A DNA stretch of 64,000 bases. Source: Lucifuga dentata (lineage: Eukaryota; Chordata; Actinopteri; Ophidiiformes; Bythitidae). The stretch is from positions 192,351 through 256,350 of the forward strand of contig VXCM01002588.1 of NCBI GenBank assembly GCA_014773175.1. The letters are read 5' to 3'. The notes beneath the pieces were generated by a model, which searched no databases, was not told the DNA's origin, and was given only the letters and a program-made list of their open reading frames with translations. The translations under genes and the position numbers were made by a program. This document shows positions 52,009 to 64,000 of this stretch, in pieces; position 1 is the first letter of the stretch, and each line of letters starts with the position of its first letter.

Positions 52009-54184
52009 TCTATTGTTCTTTTTCCATTTTTGCACAAAGTAAAAAAAATAAAATAAAATAAATAAATAAATAATATAGCTTAAAATATCAAATCCATCAA
52101 AATTTAAATCAAATTTGAATTTGGATGAAATTTATTTTGAATATAAATAAACATTTGACACATTTTCACTGAAAAACTGGAATACATATTGTACAAGTGA
52201 AAAGGCTGTAACTGACAAACACCTTCACTTCTCACATAGTTTGCATAATGAACAATATTTCAACTCCAGGACCTCATCAGATTCTCAGTTTATACATGTA
52301 TATACAGTATATGTATATGTACAGTATAGTAATGACCTCCAGTACAGCAACCCTCAACAGTTTCTGCTGCATCTGCAGCCACAATCTATTGCTGCTTTTG
52401 GAAATACAGCAGAATAGAATGACTTGTGTTATAAGACAAACGCAGCAAACAACCAGCAAAAATAAATATGACATAAATTGTGCAACCAATTATTGAAAAA
52501 CTAATAGAAATGTTGCATCAGGTTCAGTTTTTGCTTTTTCAGCACCACCGTGTTCACAGACATCTGGAGAGTCAGACGACCAGCTAGCAGCTCCAGGAGA
52601 GCAGCCAGAGGGAGTGCCTTGCTCAAAGACACCAAGGCACTCATTCAAACTCAGAACCCATGACAAGCCTGCTTTAATAGAAGTAGGAATCTGACATGTC
52701 TTGGTCCAGACAGAGATGATTTTTTTATTATTGGGGGGAAAAAAAATCAGAACAAGCATTCCACTGAGAAAAGGAAGTTATTATGAAAATTACAAAACAA
52801 TTACAGAAAGTTTAACAAATATGACTAAATATCACCAATTTAGTGTGATCTCTGTCCCTGCTTGCTGCTAAGTTGATGTTTGTTCAAGAACTCTATTCCA
52901 TTATCAATTTCATAATTATTCCACTTGTTCTCCTTATCGAACAGCTCAGCTGCAGTTTGGTTTCATATACAGAGGTTCAAGTTTATGGAATGTCCTGCTT
53001 TCTGATATCATTATTTTTGGCTTGTCTTCAGTTCAACAAAGCTGTGAAGGGATTATTTCTTTCTCAACAATATTATCCTTATGGATTTTTACTTTAATTT
53101 CTTTGTTTCCTGTATATTGCCTTCTGAGTCTAATATTCAAATGTTCCTTTATTATTTTATTGTATTATTTATTTTTCTTTTTTCTTATTTTTTCCCCCCA
53201 ATTGTTCTAGAAATTAAATAGTGACATGCATGTTCTGGAGACTTGCTAAACTAAACTAAACTACGTACAGTTCATATATAGTAAAATGTGAATGGCTTAA
53301 AGCATTTGTGAACTAAAGATTATTATTTATAATTATTATTTTCTGCATAAATTGAAAAACCTTTTGGAAAAACATTGGTACGGTGGTGCTGCTCGTTATG
53401 AACTGTGCAAATAGAAATGACAAACAGCCACAAATCAAGCAGTGGTGGCAGTACAAGAAAATAAATCAAAATTATGACTTATAATCACATTAATCTATTC
53501 AACTCTCTTTGCAGAAGGTCAGAAACATCTGTTCTAGTTTATTTATGGTTGATTTAGTGTTCATAAATAAATATTATTTTTGATGCTGGATGTTTAGACG
53601 TAAAAAATGTCACTGTTCTTCTGATTGTGCTGCAATAATATGAACATTGCATCACACACACACACACAAGCTGCATTCTCACACGTGCACATGCACAGAA
53701 ACACAGATTCACACTTTTCTCAGCTATTTCTGTCTTAGGGAGCGGTGGGTTGGGCATGGGCCTTGCGGATCGAGGCAGATGTATAATGATTAGGTCATTG
53801 GTTGACTGGCCTGGCTTGAAATATCCAAGCTGAAAACTCTATTTAAAGCTGAAATTCATTTTTTTTTTTTACACACAAAGTCTCTCTCTGTTCACTGGAG
53901 AGAAATAATAAAAAATCATATCAAACTGCGACACTACTGACCTGTGTTCCAGTTCCTACATACTGATAATTATGAGTCTATAGCTAGCATGCTCCTACTG
54001 GAAAGTGTCAGATACACACAAAGATGTCAGCATGGTCCTTTAATTGACTTGATTTTGAGTTTCTGTTGATTCAAAGTATTGTCCCTCAATGCAATGCAAA
54101 AAATGAATTAGAGTAGGTCACAAGTGGAAGTAATTAAAACAACATGTGCACAGATAGGAATACAAAAAAAAAAAAAAAAAAAAA

Positions 54185-54411
54185 AGGACCATACCAGTGA
54201 TTTTGCATGTTTGAGCCCAATAAATACAACCCACATACATGTTTTGCTATTCCCAACCATTTACCAAAATGCACTTTTGGAGCAGTGGAAAACTCCAGGA
54301 AAACTGAAAAATAGTTTTACGTTTTAGAAAATGGTTATAAATAATGTAACGTGTATGCAGGAAGTATATTTGTAGGGTTTAAACATGCAAATCACCAGTA
54401 TGGTCCTTTAA
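54185..54411. mobile_element. MITE of TIR family B, copy 6 (internally deleted)
   Basis: AGGACCATACCAGTG at the left after a poly-A tract, and CCAGTATGGTCCTTTAA at the right. Only about 230 bases long, so most of the interior is missing while both ends remain. A lone right-end fragment, ATGGTCCTTTAA, lies at about 54031-54042. Confidence 0.75.
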
Positions 54412-54853
54412 CTCTCAGTGGCTAAAGATGCCCCTGGGGCCAACAGGACTAGCTACAGGTGGCTACAGGACGTTTAATGCACACCGTGATTAAGCTTAAT
54501 AAAGGAAATCAATTTCACATGGTGTGTATTTTTGCTGGGACTGCTGAGGTCACGCTAAGACATGGATCTGTGGGACGCGGCGTCGTCTTTCACTTTTCGA
54601 GGGATCCCTCATGGTGCAGCATGTCACAGTTGGCACAGGAAGGCCTGAGCCCAGCACATTTAATTAGCTAGGCTGTCTTGGCTATTGGATGGGATGGGAC
54701 ATGCACACACACACACACACACTGACGAGTCATCAACATCACCAAGGGCGCGGTGCTGCTTGCATCTAAATCTTAACAGGAAGCATCATACTATATTTTG
54801 CATAGAAACGTGTCACCGGGAGATAAAGTTTTTCCTGGAGAATTAACAAACTG

Positions 54854-54885
<32 letters not shown>

Positions 54886-54886
54886 N

Positions 54887-54921
<35 letters not shown>

Positions 54922-55061
54922 GTTCCAGACAGGCCTCACATCTGCACTTATCATTCAAGTCAATGAGCCAGATTCAGTGAGAAAAAATGACTGTTGCTAT
55001 GAAAAAAGCAAACTTAGGAGAAACACTTTGGAAGAAACCATTCTGACATCCCTCTCCGTGG

Positions 55062-55232
55062 ATGCATGTGAGGAGCCCTCCCCACCTCAGCTGTAGTGAG
55101 GGGAGCCCAGTCAGGCAGCCAGCAACCAGCGCGTCTCTGCCTACCAATAGGCTGCATGCTCGGCTCAGGCTCTGTGCAGAGCTGAAGCTGGGCGCAGGGG
55201 AACTGCGACGGCCGCGCCAAGCATCTTCCCAG
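55062..55232 (+). promoter_or_regulatory. Probable jcad first noncoding exon and promoter area
   Basis: A locally GC-rich stretch with a CCAAT sequence at about 55142 and CpG-containing DNA ends in a good donor, TTCCCAG|GTATGC, at 55232/55233. The next strong acceptor before the jcad ATG is CTTCAG|TG at 62369/62370. No other promoter-like GC-rich block lies closer. The assignment is inferred from position and splice signals. Confidence 0.4.
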
Positions 55233-55479
55233 GTATGCGTCTCTCCCTATCCGCCCTGATTCCCTTTGCAATGCGACGGCATCCTTTGCTGCAAGATATT
55301 TCACACTCAGCTGATTATTTCTAGGGAGGGGTTGCTTTTTTTNTTTTTTTTTTTTTTTTTTTTTTTTTTTTGTGCTTCACATATAGCCTGCACGGTAACG
55401 CAGGAGCAGTGGGTCTCGGTAAACACGCTGACAGCAAAGACGCATCTGCAAATCCCGATCGTTAACCGCGCTTCAACTT

Positions 55480-55480
<1 letters not shown>

Positions 55481-55541
<61 letters not shown>
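55481..55541. repeat. (CA)n microsatellite
   Basis: About 30 CA units ending at an N (55542), then GC-rich DNA with a CTG repeat. Confidence 0.95.
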
Positions 55542-55568
55542 NAGGCGGGGATGTGGGGATGCGATCTC

Positions 55569-55609
55569 GCTGCTGCTGCTGATGTTGCTGCTGCTGCTGC
55601 TGCTGCTGC
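55569..55609. repeat. (CTG)n trinucleotide repeat
   Basis: About 13 CTG-like triplets with one GAT and one TTG interruption, in the GC-rich block downstream of the presumed jcad exon 1 donor. It would encode alanine or leucine runs in spurious frames. Confidence 0.9.
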
Positions 55610-58132
55610 GCTGCGTGGATTTCTCCGGGAAATTTCTGCAACGGGGGGGTTATGATTTGGCCATGCAGCTTTCGTCAAAACATGACCGCTGACTGTATTT
55701 TTCAACTTGCGGTGCGTTCAGGTGGAGCGTTTTCTGACCGAGCGAGGAAGCAGGTACTGATGGAAGAGATCATTTCATAGCAATTTCATGTAGGCTGTGC
55801 CATATAGCGCTGCAGTAGGCTATAGTAGGTCATGCTGTATCCATGCGTAGACAGCCATTCCAATAGCAAATCATCAATTATTGATAGCCAAACGCAATGA
55901 TACACTGGATCTATTTCACATCATTATTCATTCATATAGTGAGTTATCATCCAGGGGGGAATGATGACGAGGAAGATGTTTTTCAGAGGCTCAGATGGAC
56001 TTATAGCACAAAGTCCTCTTAATTATAGCCATGCTGAACTTGTGCTTTAAATGAGTTTGCATAAGCAGTTTTTTTTTTTTTTTTTTTTTTTTTGCATGAT
56101 TAGCCTGATCTGTGGCGCTGTGTTTTCCCTGTCACTAGGTAAGATGTAGGTACACTCCCTTAGCAGTTAGGGTGGTGCTGCCTGCTAGTGCTGATGTGTT
56201 ACAGTGGCCACTACCTGTGCATGATAGGCCTGGATGTACACTGGGGACCTCCCTGCTTCAGCTGCTTCAGCTTAGGGTGTGGGGTGGGGGGTTGTGGTGG
56301 TGGTGGTGGTGGTGGANGTCAGGGGGTGTTGAAGTCAATTAAGGCTCAATCTCAATCTTGAAGTTGTGTTTGTGACGTTTCTGAGGGAAGTTATCAGTGA
56401 AATCTCCACATATAAAAAGAAAATGTTTTCCAAAAGCAGAAATTGACTGAGGGTGTTAGCAATGGCAATTATCATCAAACGAATGTCCGCAACTGCAACT
56501 TTTACAACATTTGACCTTACTGTAAGCTCTCCAAACATGCCAAACCATCATATCCAGCACTGAGGCAGTGACGTGCATATAAAACACCACATGTGCTGCG
56601 AGTAGTCATGGTAGTTCTGTTGTTGCTATGCAAAAAGGCTCTTGTGCTGAAGTTCCCCTGCAATCATTTGAAGCTGTGACCTTGTCAAAAGGGCCGCTGT
56701 CTGTCTGTTCCTCCTGCTTTCCTCTGATCAAACTCCAGCTCGACTTGTCGTAACTGCTTCTGAATTTGGCTAATTCAAGAAGCCCTTGAGTTGATTTTTG
56801 CTGCATTTACAGCATTACCTATTCGCTCCACTTGAAGAGCCAGGAATAGTTGGAGGACTTGCACACCAGAAGCCCTGATTTCAGCATGCTGATTTTTGGA
56901 TGTTATTTTCGGCTCAAACTCTGCCTGGACTTGTCTTGTCAGTGAAGTTACAATGACATTCATGACTTAATCTGTTTTTCACACATGTTGTCCTTGAAGA
57001 GAGAGACAGAGTTACTCACAGTCTGGCCATAAAGTGGAGATTTTCTGCTGAGCTTTATGTATATGGATAGCATTAATTATCTCCAGGCTATAGGCTGATC
57101 TTAAGTGTTACAGTGAATCATACGGTATGAAATAAGCTCCCAGATCACTGGTGACCTCAAAGTGCAAAGTGGACAAAATTATGAAGTGAGGAATGTTAAG
57201 GTCACCTTAAGGTCAAGAGAAGATGAGCGACTTTTTTCCAGATCTTTGAATTATTTGTTATTTAAAATGGATATTTTGTGCAAATGCTGCAAAAACAATT
57301 TACCGACAAATTTTTGGTTTATTCCAACTTTTTGCAGTGTTTACCTGTCTGTATGATATGTTTGCTTTTATTCTTTTTAAAATTGCATATATACACAAAA
57401 CGGTTCATGCCAATCTTGGCATATACCATGATTATATATGCAGACAGATGGAAAGAAGAAAAAAGTATGCTTTTATGCATTAACAGTTAAAAAGTTGCAT
57501 GTTTAATTCAATCATTGTGCTATTTTGTGCTGTATAATAAATTTATTTTATGCCACATCAAAATTTACATAAATCTTAATAATGCATCATATCACACAGC
57601 ATTTTTATTTAATCATTACCTCGAACAATAAGGCATTTTTTCAGCTTTGTCTGTTAGCAGGATTACTCAAAAAATTAAGAATGATTTGATAAAAATTGGT
57701 GGAGGAATGGGGCATCCTATTCAATTTTGATGCCAATCCAGATTCAGGAGCAGGTCCAGGAATTTTTTAAAATGATATCTTAACATTGGGAAATAGAGTA
57801 TTTCAATATTTTTTGTCAATTCCTGAAACATAATAATTTTTTTTTTAATTTTTTTTAAATCCAGCATGTTTATCCCATAATAGACTATTAATACTTGCAG
57901 TTTGGTGCAGATCCAGAAAAGGATCCAAAAGGCTCCTAAAATGTGGCTTGTTTGGCCTTGGTGGAGGTATTCATTCTAATGAATGCCTCTCTGGTTTAAT
58001 CTTTTATTTATTTATTCATGTATTATAATCAAAAATAGCTATTTAGACAAACCAACATATGCTACTTATATTGAAAATAAGTGTTATAGAGCCTCATACA
58101 GGCTTATTGACTTATTGATCTGGTATTGTTCA

Positions 58133-58136
<4 letters not shown>

Positions 58137-58177
<41 letters not shown>

Positions 58178-58182
58178 TCTCT

Positions 58183-58218
<36 letters not shown>
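58137..58218. repeat. (TC)n(AC)n compound microsatellite
   Basis: A TC run of about 22 units followed directly by about 18 AC units. A CA run at 58767-58800 begins beside an N. Confidence 0.95.
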
Positions 58219-58222
<4 letters not shown>

Positions 58223-58766
58223 TACAATGCTCTGTGACAACACATTCTCTGTCTTTAGAAGCTCCTAAAGAATGCTGGAAGACATGAAATGACTAGCATT
58301 GTTACTTTTTCAGTCCGTATAATCTTTGGTATCAGATATCATCTGTTTGCTTAACTTTGAATTGTCAAATGTCACATGAAAATACCTCTCAGTTATGTCA
58401 CGTGACCTCCCCCTTTTCTTATTTTTGTTTTATGCTGCCATCTGAAGCATCTTGGCAGGAACATCTTCATAACATAATGCAGGTTGTGGTATGCAAGTGT
58501 ATTCCAGCGCTCATGTCTTTGATTCAGCACCAAGTTTGTCCTTTGGGTGACATCTCTTTAATGGACAATGGACAATGAACTACGAGCCACTATTCAACTC
58601 CAAACATGATTAGCTAAAATGCTAATGTGTGCAAAGCCTTTGATCGCAGCATTACTGTTTTATAAGCCATCCACTGTTATCTCCAGGCAGGACGGGCTGT
58701 TTTAGCCAATAATTAATGTGTCAGACAGGCATTCATTCACATACATGCACAGACAGGGCCCCCCCN

Positions 58767-58805
<39 letters not shown>

Positions 58806-58907
58806 CCCATCAAAGAGTAGGGAAGCTTTCCAGAATAATTTGTCACATTAAATATACTGTTTTTTTGTATGTCTGTGTTCAGACAACAAAACCAACTTTT
58901 CTTTATC

Positions 58908-58938
<31 letters not shown>

Positions 58939-58982
58939 NTTTTTTTTTTTTTTTTTTTGTATTTGTTGCAATGTATACAATA

Positions 58983-59532
58983 TTAAAGGACCATACTGGT
59001 ATTTTGCATGTTTGAGCCCAATAAGTACTACAGGTATACATGTTACCTTACTGCCGACCATTTTCCAAAACACACACAAAAAAAGATTTTATTCATGTTA
59101 TTTTGCCAAATCACCTGAACATTAAATCTTTCAAAATTAAATGTTCAGGTGGAACATCCTTCTTTAAAATTCAAAGTTCTGTCTGGCATAATTGTAGAAG
59201 TCACAGTCATTTAAACTTTTCAGTAAAAGCAGTCTTCTCCTAGGACTATATTCTCTGGCGGAGAGATACGTTTTCTTCGATGTGTTGGAATGGTTAAATT
59301 AGGTAACTTAGACAAAAAAATGTTTGCTTTGCCTTGAAGGATACTTATCTCAAACATATTTAAAGTCTCTACAAGTTGATTTTTATAGCATATTGGAATG
59401 AACTGAAACCAGTCTGGTAGGTAAGAAAAACAATTCTAAAATTAACTGCTCCAGTAGTATGTTTTGGAAAATGGCTGACAGTAACAAAACATGTATGCAG
59501 GTTTTATTTATTGGGCTCAAACATGCTTTTAA
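58983..59532. mobile_element. MITE of TIR family B, copy 7 (divergent)
   Basis: TTAAAGGACCATACTGG at the left, then matching internal blocks. The right end is recognisable up to GGGCTCAAACATGC but lacks the terminal GGTATGGTCCT. It is more diverged from copies 1-5 than they are from each other, and resembles the copy at 60639. Confidence 0.7.
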
Positions 59533-60553
59533 GAATCCAAAACAGGCAACAGATTTTCACTGATTCTATAATGAAATAATAAGGAACTTTTAAATCAGCT
59601 TTCATGTAAAATAGAACAAACAAATTAATACAAACCTACTTTCACACAGATTTCACCTAAATTTATTGTAATGAGTCCAGCTCACTGACAGCTTCTAATA
59701 GCAGAAAGTACTAAAAAAAAATAAAAAAAATCAAGCCAAAATACTAGCAAGATGCTAATTATGTGCCAGTGTTCATCAAAGAAAGTTTTACCTGCTTTTT
59801 TAATATTAAAAACAAACACAAAACATTACAGATTGTTTTAATAAAACTTAAAAATAGAGAGCCCTACAACATTACAAATGCCATTTTAAATACCATCTTA
59901 AATTCTTTTATTTTTAGTTTTTCACTTTCTTATTTTCCACTTTTAACTGTCTTATAATTTAATTAGTTTCATGCACCTTACGGAGAGCTGCCCTGTTCAA
60001 ACCCCTTAGGGTTTTTTTTTTTTTTTTTTANTTTTTTTTTTTTTTTTTGCAGCTCTCCTTCACATTTTCCCTTTTTTTCATTTCTGACATTTTGTATTTT
60101 TTTCTATGTGTAAACTAATAAACTAAACTAAATATTAAATAAATAAAATGTGAAAACCATAATCATTTTCAGGTAGAGGAAATTAATTAAACTACATTTT
60201 CAGAAGCAGAATGAGTTTAGTTGGAAATAAGAAATAATTCCACTTTATAGTAACATTTCTTTCCATACCAAGGTTTATTGTACATTGCTGCTTTTGTTAC
60301 CTTTAATAATACAAGTTAGAATTTACTGTGAACTGTGTTTTATGAGGCAAAAGCAGCATCACTTTAATTAAGTGCAGTAAATGTCAGTATTTTTCCTGAT
60401 GTCATTAACACGGAGAAATACTGGGAACTTATAAAGTTTCATTTATGTGCTGACACACGGCAAATCGCTCCATGTTTCCTGTGTGTTTTAATAAAGCGAC
60501 AAACAAAACGGCTGCAGCTGTGTGTGGACATATAGGAAATTACCACAGATCCA

Positions 60554-60584
<31 letters not shown>

Positions 60585-60638
60585 ATAACGACCAGCAGTA
60601 TGGTGAAGTATGTTCGTGTGTGAAGTTCTTGACAAATT

Positions 60639-61532
60639 TTAAAGGATCATACCAGTGGTTTTGCATGTTTGAGCTCATACAACCTGTTTACACATTATGT
60701 TACTGCCAACCATTTTCCAAAACATAATACTGGTGGTACATTTTAAATTTGTTTTTCCTACCTTCCAGACTGACACTGGTTTCAGTTCATTCCAGTATGC
60801 TATTAAAATCAATGTGTACAGACTTGAAATCTACTTAACATAAGCAATCCGTCACAGCGAACACGACATCGATTACATTTTTTGTCGAAGTAATCTTATG
60901 CTGCATGGAAGGAAATGTCTTCGCCAGGGAATACAGTCCTCAGAGAAGATGGCTTTAACTGAGAAATTAAACACGACTGGCCCTTCTCATTCAGATGTAC
61001 GTGTTAGCAGATGAAACTTTGAATTTTAAGTGGGTGTACCCCTGAATATTTGATTTTGAAAGATAAGGGGATTTGGCAAAACAACAGGAATATGGTTTAA
61101 TATTGTGGAAAATGGTTGATAGTAATATAACGTATATGAGAGTAGTACAGGCAGTCCCCGACTTATGAACGTCCGACTTACGAACAAGCCATACTTATGA
61201 ACCGACCACCATATCGGCCTATTAAATTAAAAATTAGAGTTACATGCAATGTTTCGTAATAAAGAATGGCGTACTACTTTGTGACGCACATCAAAACATT
61301 GCGTGTCGTCAGCAGTACTATTATGTTTAAGATGTTCCAGTCTATCTGGAAGTGTTTCTTATGCATAGAAAGGTAAACTATATATGCTAGATACACACCT
61401 TCCGTAACTGTTCCGACTTATGTACAAATCCAACTTAAAGACGGCCGTAGGAACGGAACTCATTCGTAACCTGGGGACTGCCTGTATTTATTGGGCTTAA
61501 AAAAATGCAAAATCACCAGTATGGTCCTTTAA
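60639..61532. mobile_element. MITE of TIR family B, copy 8, interrupted by a Tigger-like element
   Basis: TTAAAGGATCATACCAGTGG at the left and CACCAGTATGGTCCTTTAA at the right. The body is split at 61147/61485 by a 337-base element with its own inverted ends. Removing the insertion restores continuity with other copies (AGTAGTA...TTTATTGGG). Confidence 0.85.
61148..61484. mobile_element. Tc1/mariner Tigger-like non-autonomous transposon
   Basis: The ends CAGGCAGTCCCCGACTTA and GGGGACTGCCTG are inverted repeats of the Tigger/pogo type, flanked on each side by TA, the expected target duplication. It is 337 bases with no transposase frame. It is nested in a family B element and so younger than it. 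Confidence 0.85.
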
Positions 61533-61726
61533 GATTCTGGATGAACATATGGACAGTAGTTTTTGTCTGTGGGAAGATTGGGATTGAATTGACATGTAGT
61601 TTTGTGCATCCAGGTCAAGTTACATTTTCCACTTTATTTAAGACTGCAAAATCATTATGTCAGACAGGTTTTAATGATTTAATGGACACTACACCTACTT
61701 TAACAATTCCTTTCATAGTTTTAGAC

Positions 61727-62015
61727 CAGTGGTTCTCAAACTGTGGTATGTGTGCATTGATTGTGTCTGAAGCTCCCCCTCAGAGAACCAAAACAGCTTC
61801 AATCTATTTAAAATCTGTTACGAGGCAAATTTTTCTTAAATAAAATCTGTCAAGTAAGAAATTGTTGTTTAAGCTTAATTATTTTTCTCTTTTAGGAATT
61901 AGTAATTTTTAAAGCTTAATTTCAGTGCAGCGAACAAAGGGCTTTTCTGCGATTTTTCTAATTTGGTAGCTTGTTCGTACTTCAGTATTTGGTTAAAAAA
62001 AACTGAGAACCACTG
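61727..62015. mobile_element. hAT-type non-autonomous transposon
   Basis: The ends CAGTGGTTCTCAAACT and ACTGAGAACCACTG are terminal inverted repeats. TTTTAGAC flanks the left end and recurs one base past the right end, consistent with an 8-base duplication. Length is 289 bases with no transposase frame. Confidence 0.8.
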
Positions 62016-62476
62016 TTTTTAGACAAGATACAGTAGAAAGATGATAAAATGGAAAAAGGAATCAAGAGTAAGGCTTGGTTTTCTGGGTTTTGGAGTTATC
62101 CTTGTTTAAAGATATGTAGTTAATTGTGCTATACAATAAGAATTGCAAGAATCTTGAAAAATTCTGTTGCCACTTACTATCATTTACAGTTGTTCATCGC
62201 TTAATGTGACAACAACTTTCCTCTTTCAGCACAGCGTATGTTGAAATTGCAGCAAACGAACGCACACCATTCATGCCTGTGTGCTGAAACAGATACATCC
62301 TTGGTAAAGGTGAATGCAGAAATACTCTGTTCATACGTTACCTTTTCCCTCCCCTTGTCCTCCCTTCAGTGATGGCCTCTGCTGAGCAACCGTGCTCCAG
62401 CTTCCACCAGCAGCACTGCGCATAAGGCAACACACCCACCTTTGCCCTCCTGCCCAGAAGTGAGAGAGACACCACC

Positions 62477-62796
62477 ATGTACAGCGTGGAGGACCTCCTC
62501 ATTTCACATGGATATAAATTGCCCAAGAGCGGCCCTCCGTCTGCCACGCCTTATGACAAGCGCCCTGCTGATTGCCAGCGTGAACTTGTGGACAACAGAG
62601 CTGGCCGGGGGTCATTGAATGGGTACGAGGCGGAAAGGGGGGCATCTCTCGCCGGCATCTACGCCAGCAGGCAGGTGCTGGTGAAGGGCTACCCCCCCAC
62701 AGACAACGAGATTGTGAACCAAAGGAGAAAAGAAGCTGGCATTGGTATCCTAGGTGACGCTCAGCCCTTGGGTGATTCTCTCGCCACAGATAGCGG
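62477..62796 (+). CDS. jcad: JCAD (junctional cadherin 5-associated protein), first coding exon
   Basis: JCAD (KIAA1462) is a large, mostly disordered scaffold at endothelial cell junctions and is linked to Hippo/YAP signalling and coronary artery disease in people. The reading frame begins MYSVEDLLISHGYKL, a start nearly identical to vertebrate JCAD. It then diverges, as the family does, over about 107 codons with GYxxxR and NEIVNQRRKEAGIG motifs. The exon likely begins at 62370 after TTCAG, with about 107 bases of leader. It ends at a GCGG|GTGAGT donor, leaving two bases of a split codon. The large main exon and the stop lie beyond the window, so the gene is partial. Confidence 0.88.
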
Positions 62797-63898
62797 GTGA
62801 GTGTTTTTTCCCCTCTTTTTTCCGACCCCCCACACCCATACCTTTCTTTTTTTTCCCCTCTCCCCTCCTTCTCGCTGGGGCCCTTTGGTATTGCATGCAA
62901 AACCGAGCCTGCACTGCGCAGAGTTTTTTTTTTTTCTCCTCCTCTTCCCTTTCTCCTCCTTCCAGAGCTGCAGAACAGTGGCTGCAGCAGCAAAACTGCC
63001 ATATCTTATGCAGGGATATGAGGAATTATGAAAGGTGCCTTTGCAATCATTTGAATTGTTGACACGCCTGTATAGAAAGCTGGTTGGTATCTCCGTGGAG
63101 CCCACCCCCTGCACCAGCACCGTCTCCGTAGCCTCCAGCAGGAGGCAGATGTAAACGGCTGCACCCAGAAAGTGAGCAAACTGAAGAGGACTGAACATGC
63201 CTTAAGACAGGCGCGTAATCACTCCACTGTAAACACTGGCACACTGAATCACGCCCAGCACGTGCTCTGTGATGTAAGCATGTTGCTGGGCAAGTGTGCA
63301 CAGCGCAGCTCCCCTCAGCTATACAGTAGCATATGCTGCCCAGGATGATCCATTGACTTTGCTGCTTAAATGAATCCGGGGAATAACACACTGCAGATAT
63401 GAGATGAATCACTTGAAAGGTTCATTTTAACTCATTCATTTTTTATTTGTCTTTTACATTATTTTTATTAGACTCAATATTTTATTAATGGATATTCATT
63501 AATTAATTTTTTTCCCTTTCCAGAGTCTGCATCAACAGTTTTAGATGACACTTATATAAATGCAAGTAGATGAATGAATAGCTGAATGAAAGCCATAGCT
63601 GATTTATTTTATTTGAAAGACCTCAAGGTTGCTTTTTTTAAAATTAGTGATTTATTTATTTTGTTCATGCGTTCATACACACATTCCATGAACGAAAGGA
63701 GCAGGAAGAAGAACAAAGTCTTCCAAATACCTGCCCCTTTCTTCACGACAAACATAAGCTCTAGGTTTATGTAGCAAAACTTAAATGAAGATGCTCTACC
63801 CTTTACTACATTAACTGTTTAATCAAATAATTTAGTCACAACCAAAAGACAAACGATCAAAATAAATATGCTATCCATCAGACAGTTTATAATGCAGC
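62797..63898. other. Start of jcad intron 2
   Basis: T-rich, pyrimidine-rich DNA just after the donor, then unremarkable AT-rich sequence. Frames overlapping here are chance. Confidence 0.45.
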
Positions 63899-64000
63899 CT
63901 CAAGGGGGCACAAGCCAGTGTCCACCTTGGGCCTGTCCCAAGCCCGAATAAATGCAGAGGGTTGTGTCAGGAAGGGCATCCGATGTAAAACCTATGCCAA
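63899..64000 (+). mobile_element. RTE-type LINE, start of a copy running off the window
   Basis: From CCTCAAGGGGGCACAAGCC through TGTCCCAAGCCCG, ATAAATGCAGAGGG and TGTCAGGAAGGGCATCCG this matches my recollection of the upstream part of abundant fish RTE LINEs, the same class as the copy in dnaaf6. It is in plus orientation inside the jcad intron. The rest is not in view. Confidence 0.7.

Larger units (their letters stand above)
48727..55060. other. Intergenic region between kcnj9 and jcad
   Basis: The first several hundred bases probably hold the kcnj9 3' untranslated region. The rest has poly-T tracts with Ns (48940, 49844), family B elements (49888-50438, 54185-54411), a GT microsatellite (50878-50926), a pair of perfect hairpins at about 51.96 kb, and a GT/GA compound run with an N at 54886. 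No coding frame is convincing. Confidence 0.5.
55233..62369. other. Presumed jcad intron 1
   Basis: Contains CA, CTG and GGT repeats near the 5' end, an AT-rich stretch without recognisable content at about 56.3-58.1 kb, a TC/AC compound microsatellite, two family B elements, a Tigger-like and a hAT-like element. No coding frame is supported. Confidence 0.4.

Noticed and set aside
55266..55705. Frames on both strands with alanine, His/Thr or Cys/Val runs
   Set aside because: They are translations of CTG and CA microsatellites joined across Ns.
62499..63002. 167-codon minus-strand frame over the jcad exon
   Set aside because: It overlaps the recognised jcad start on the plus strand and consists mostly of translated purine-rich sequence.

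Overview
The window looks like nuclear DNA of a ray-finned fish. Genes are split by GT-AG introns, the proteins are vertebrate-specific families (an inward-rectifier potassium channel, JCAD, PIP4P1, DNAAF6), and the intergenic DNA is AT-rich with long CA, GA and GATA microsatellites, many short inverted-repeat DNA transposon relics and a fish-type RTE LINE. Six protein-coding genes can be supported. There are no bacterial features, CRISPR arrays or operons.

Layout. 1-12616 is intergenic: microsatellites, several non-autonomous DNA transposons and no convincing gene. 12617-27547 (minus) is pip4p1 (TMEM55B), a lysosomal phosphoinositide phosphatase-like membrane protein in seven coding exons. 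29037-32305 (minus) is dnaaf6 (pih1d3), an axonemal dynein assembly factor in six exons, with a recent 5'-truncated RTE LINE in its last intron. 32866-33450 (plus) is an uninterrupted single-exon MIC26 (apoo-like) gene, head to head with dnaaf6. 34109-36478 (minus) is eif3f in eight exons. 38674-48726 (plus) is a kcnj9-like GIRK channel in seven coding exons. 48727-62369 holds mobile-element relics and a likely first noncoding exon of jcad. The first coding exon of jcad lies at 62477-62796 (plus) and the rest of that gene is outside the window. A second RTE LINE begins near 63899 and runs off the end.

The genes are unrelated in function (lysosome, cilium, mitochondrial cristae, translation, excitability, cell junctions), so this is ordinary vertebrate gene order and not a cluster. 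The best regulatory signals are paired RFX X-box-like sites beside dnaaf6 and a TFE/MITF-type E-box just upstream of pip4p1. Both fit known biology of those genes.

A caution: single N characters occur over 20 times. In at least seven places the 60-70 bases before the N are repeated exactly after it. These look like failed contig overlaps, and one falls inside a pip4p1 coding exon, where it creates a false 21-residue insertion. I found no new multi-gene system. The most interesting items are the intronless MIC26 copy, the unusual structure and termini of the GIRK3-like channel, the nested inverted-repeat transposons and two back-to-back perfect hairpins.
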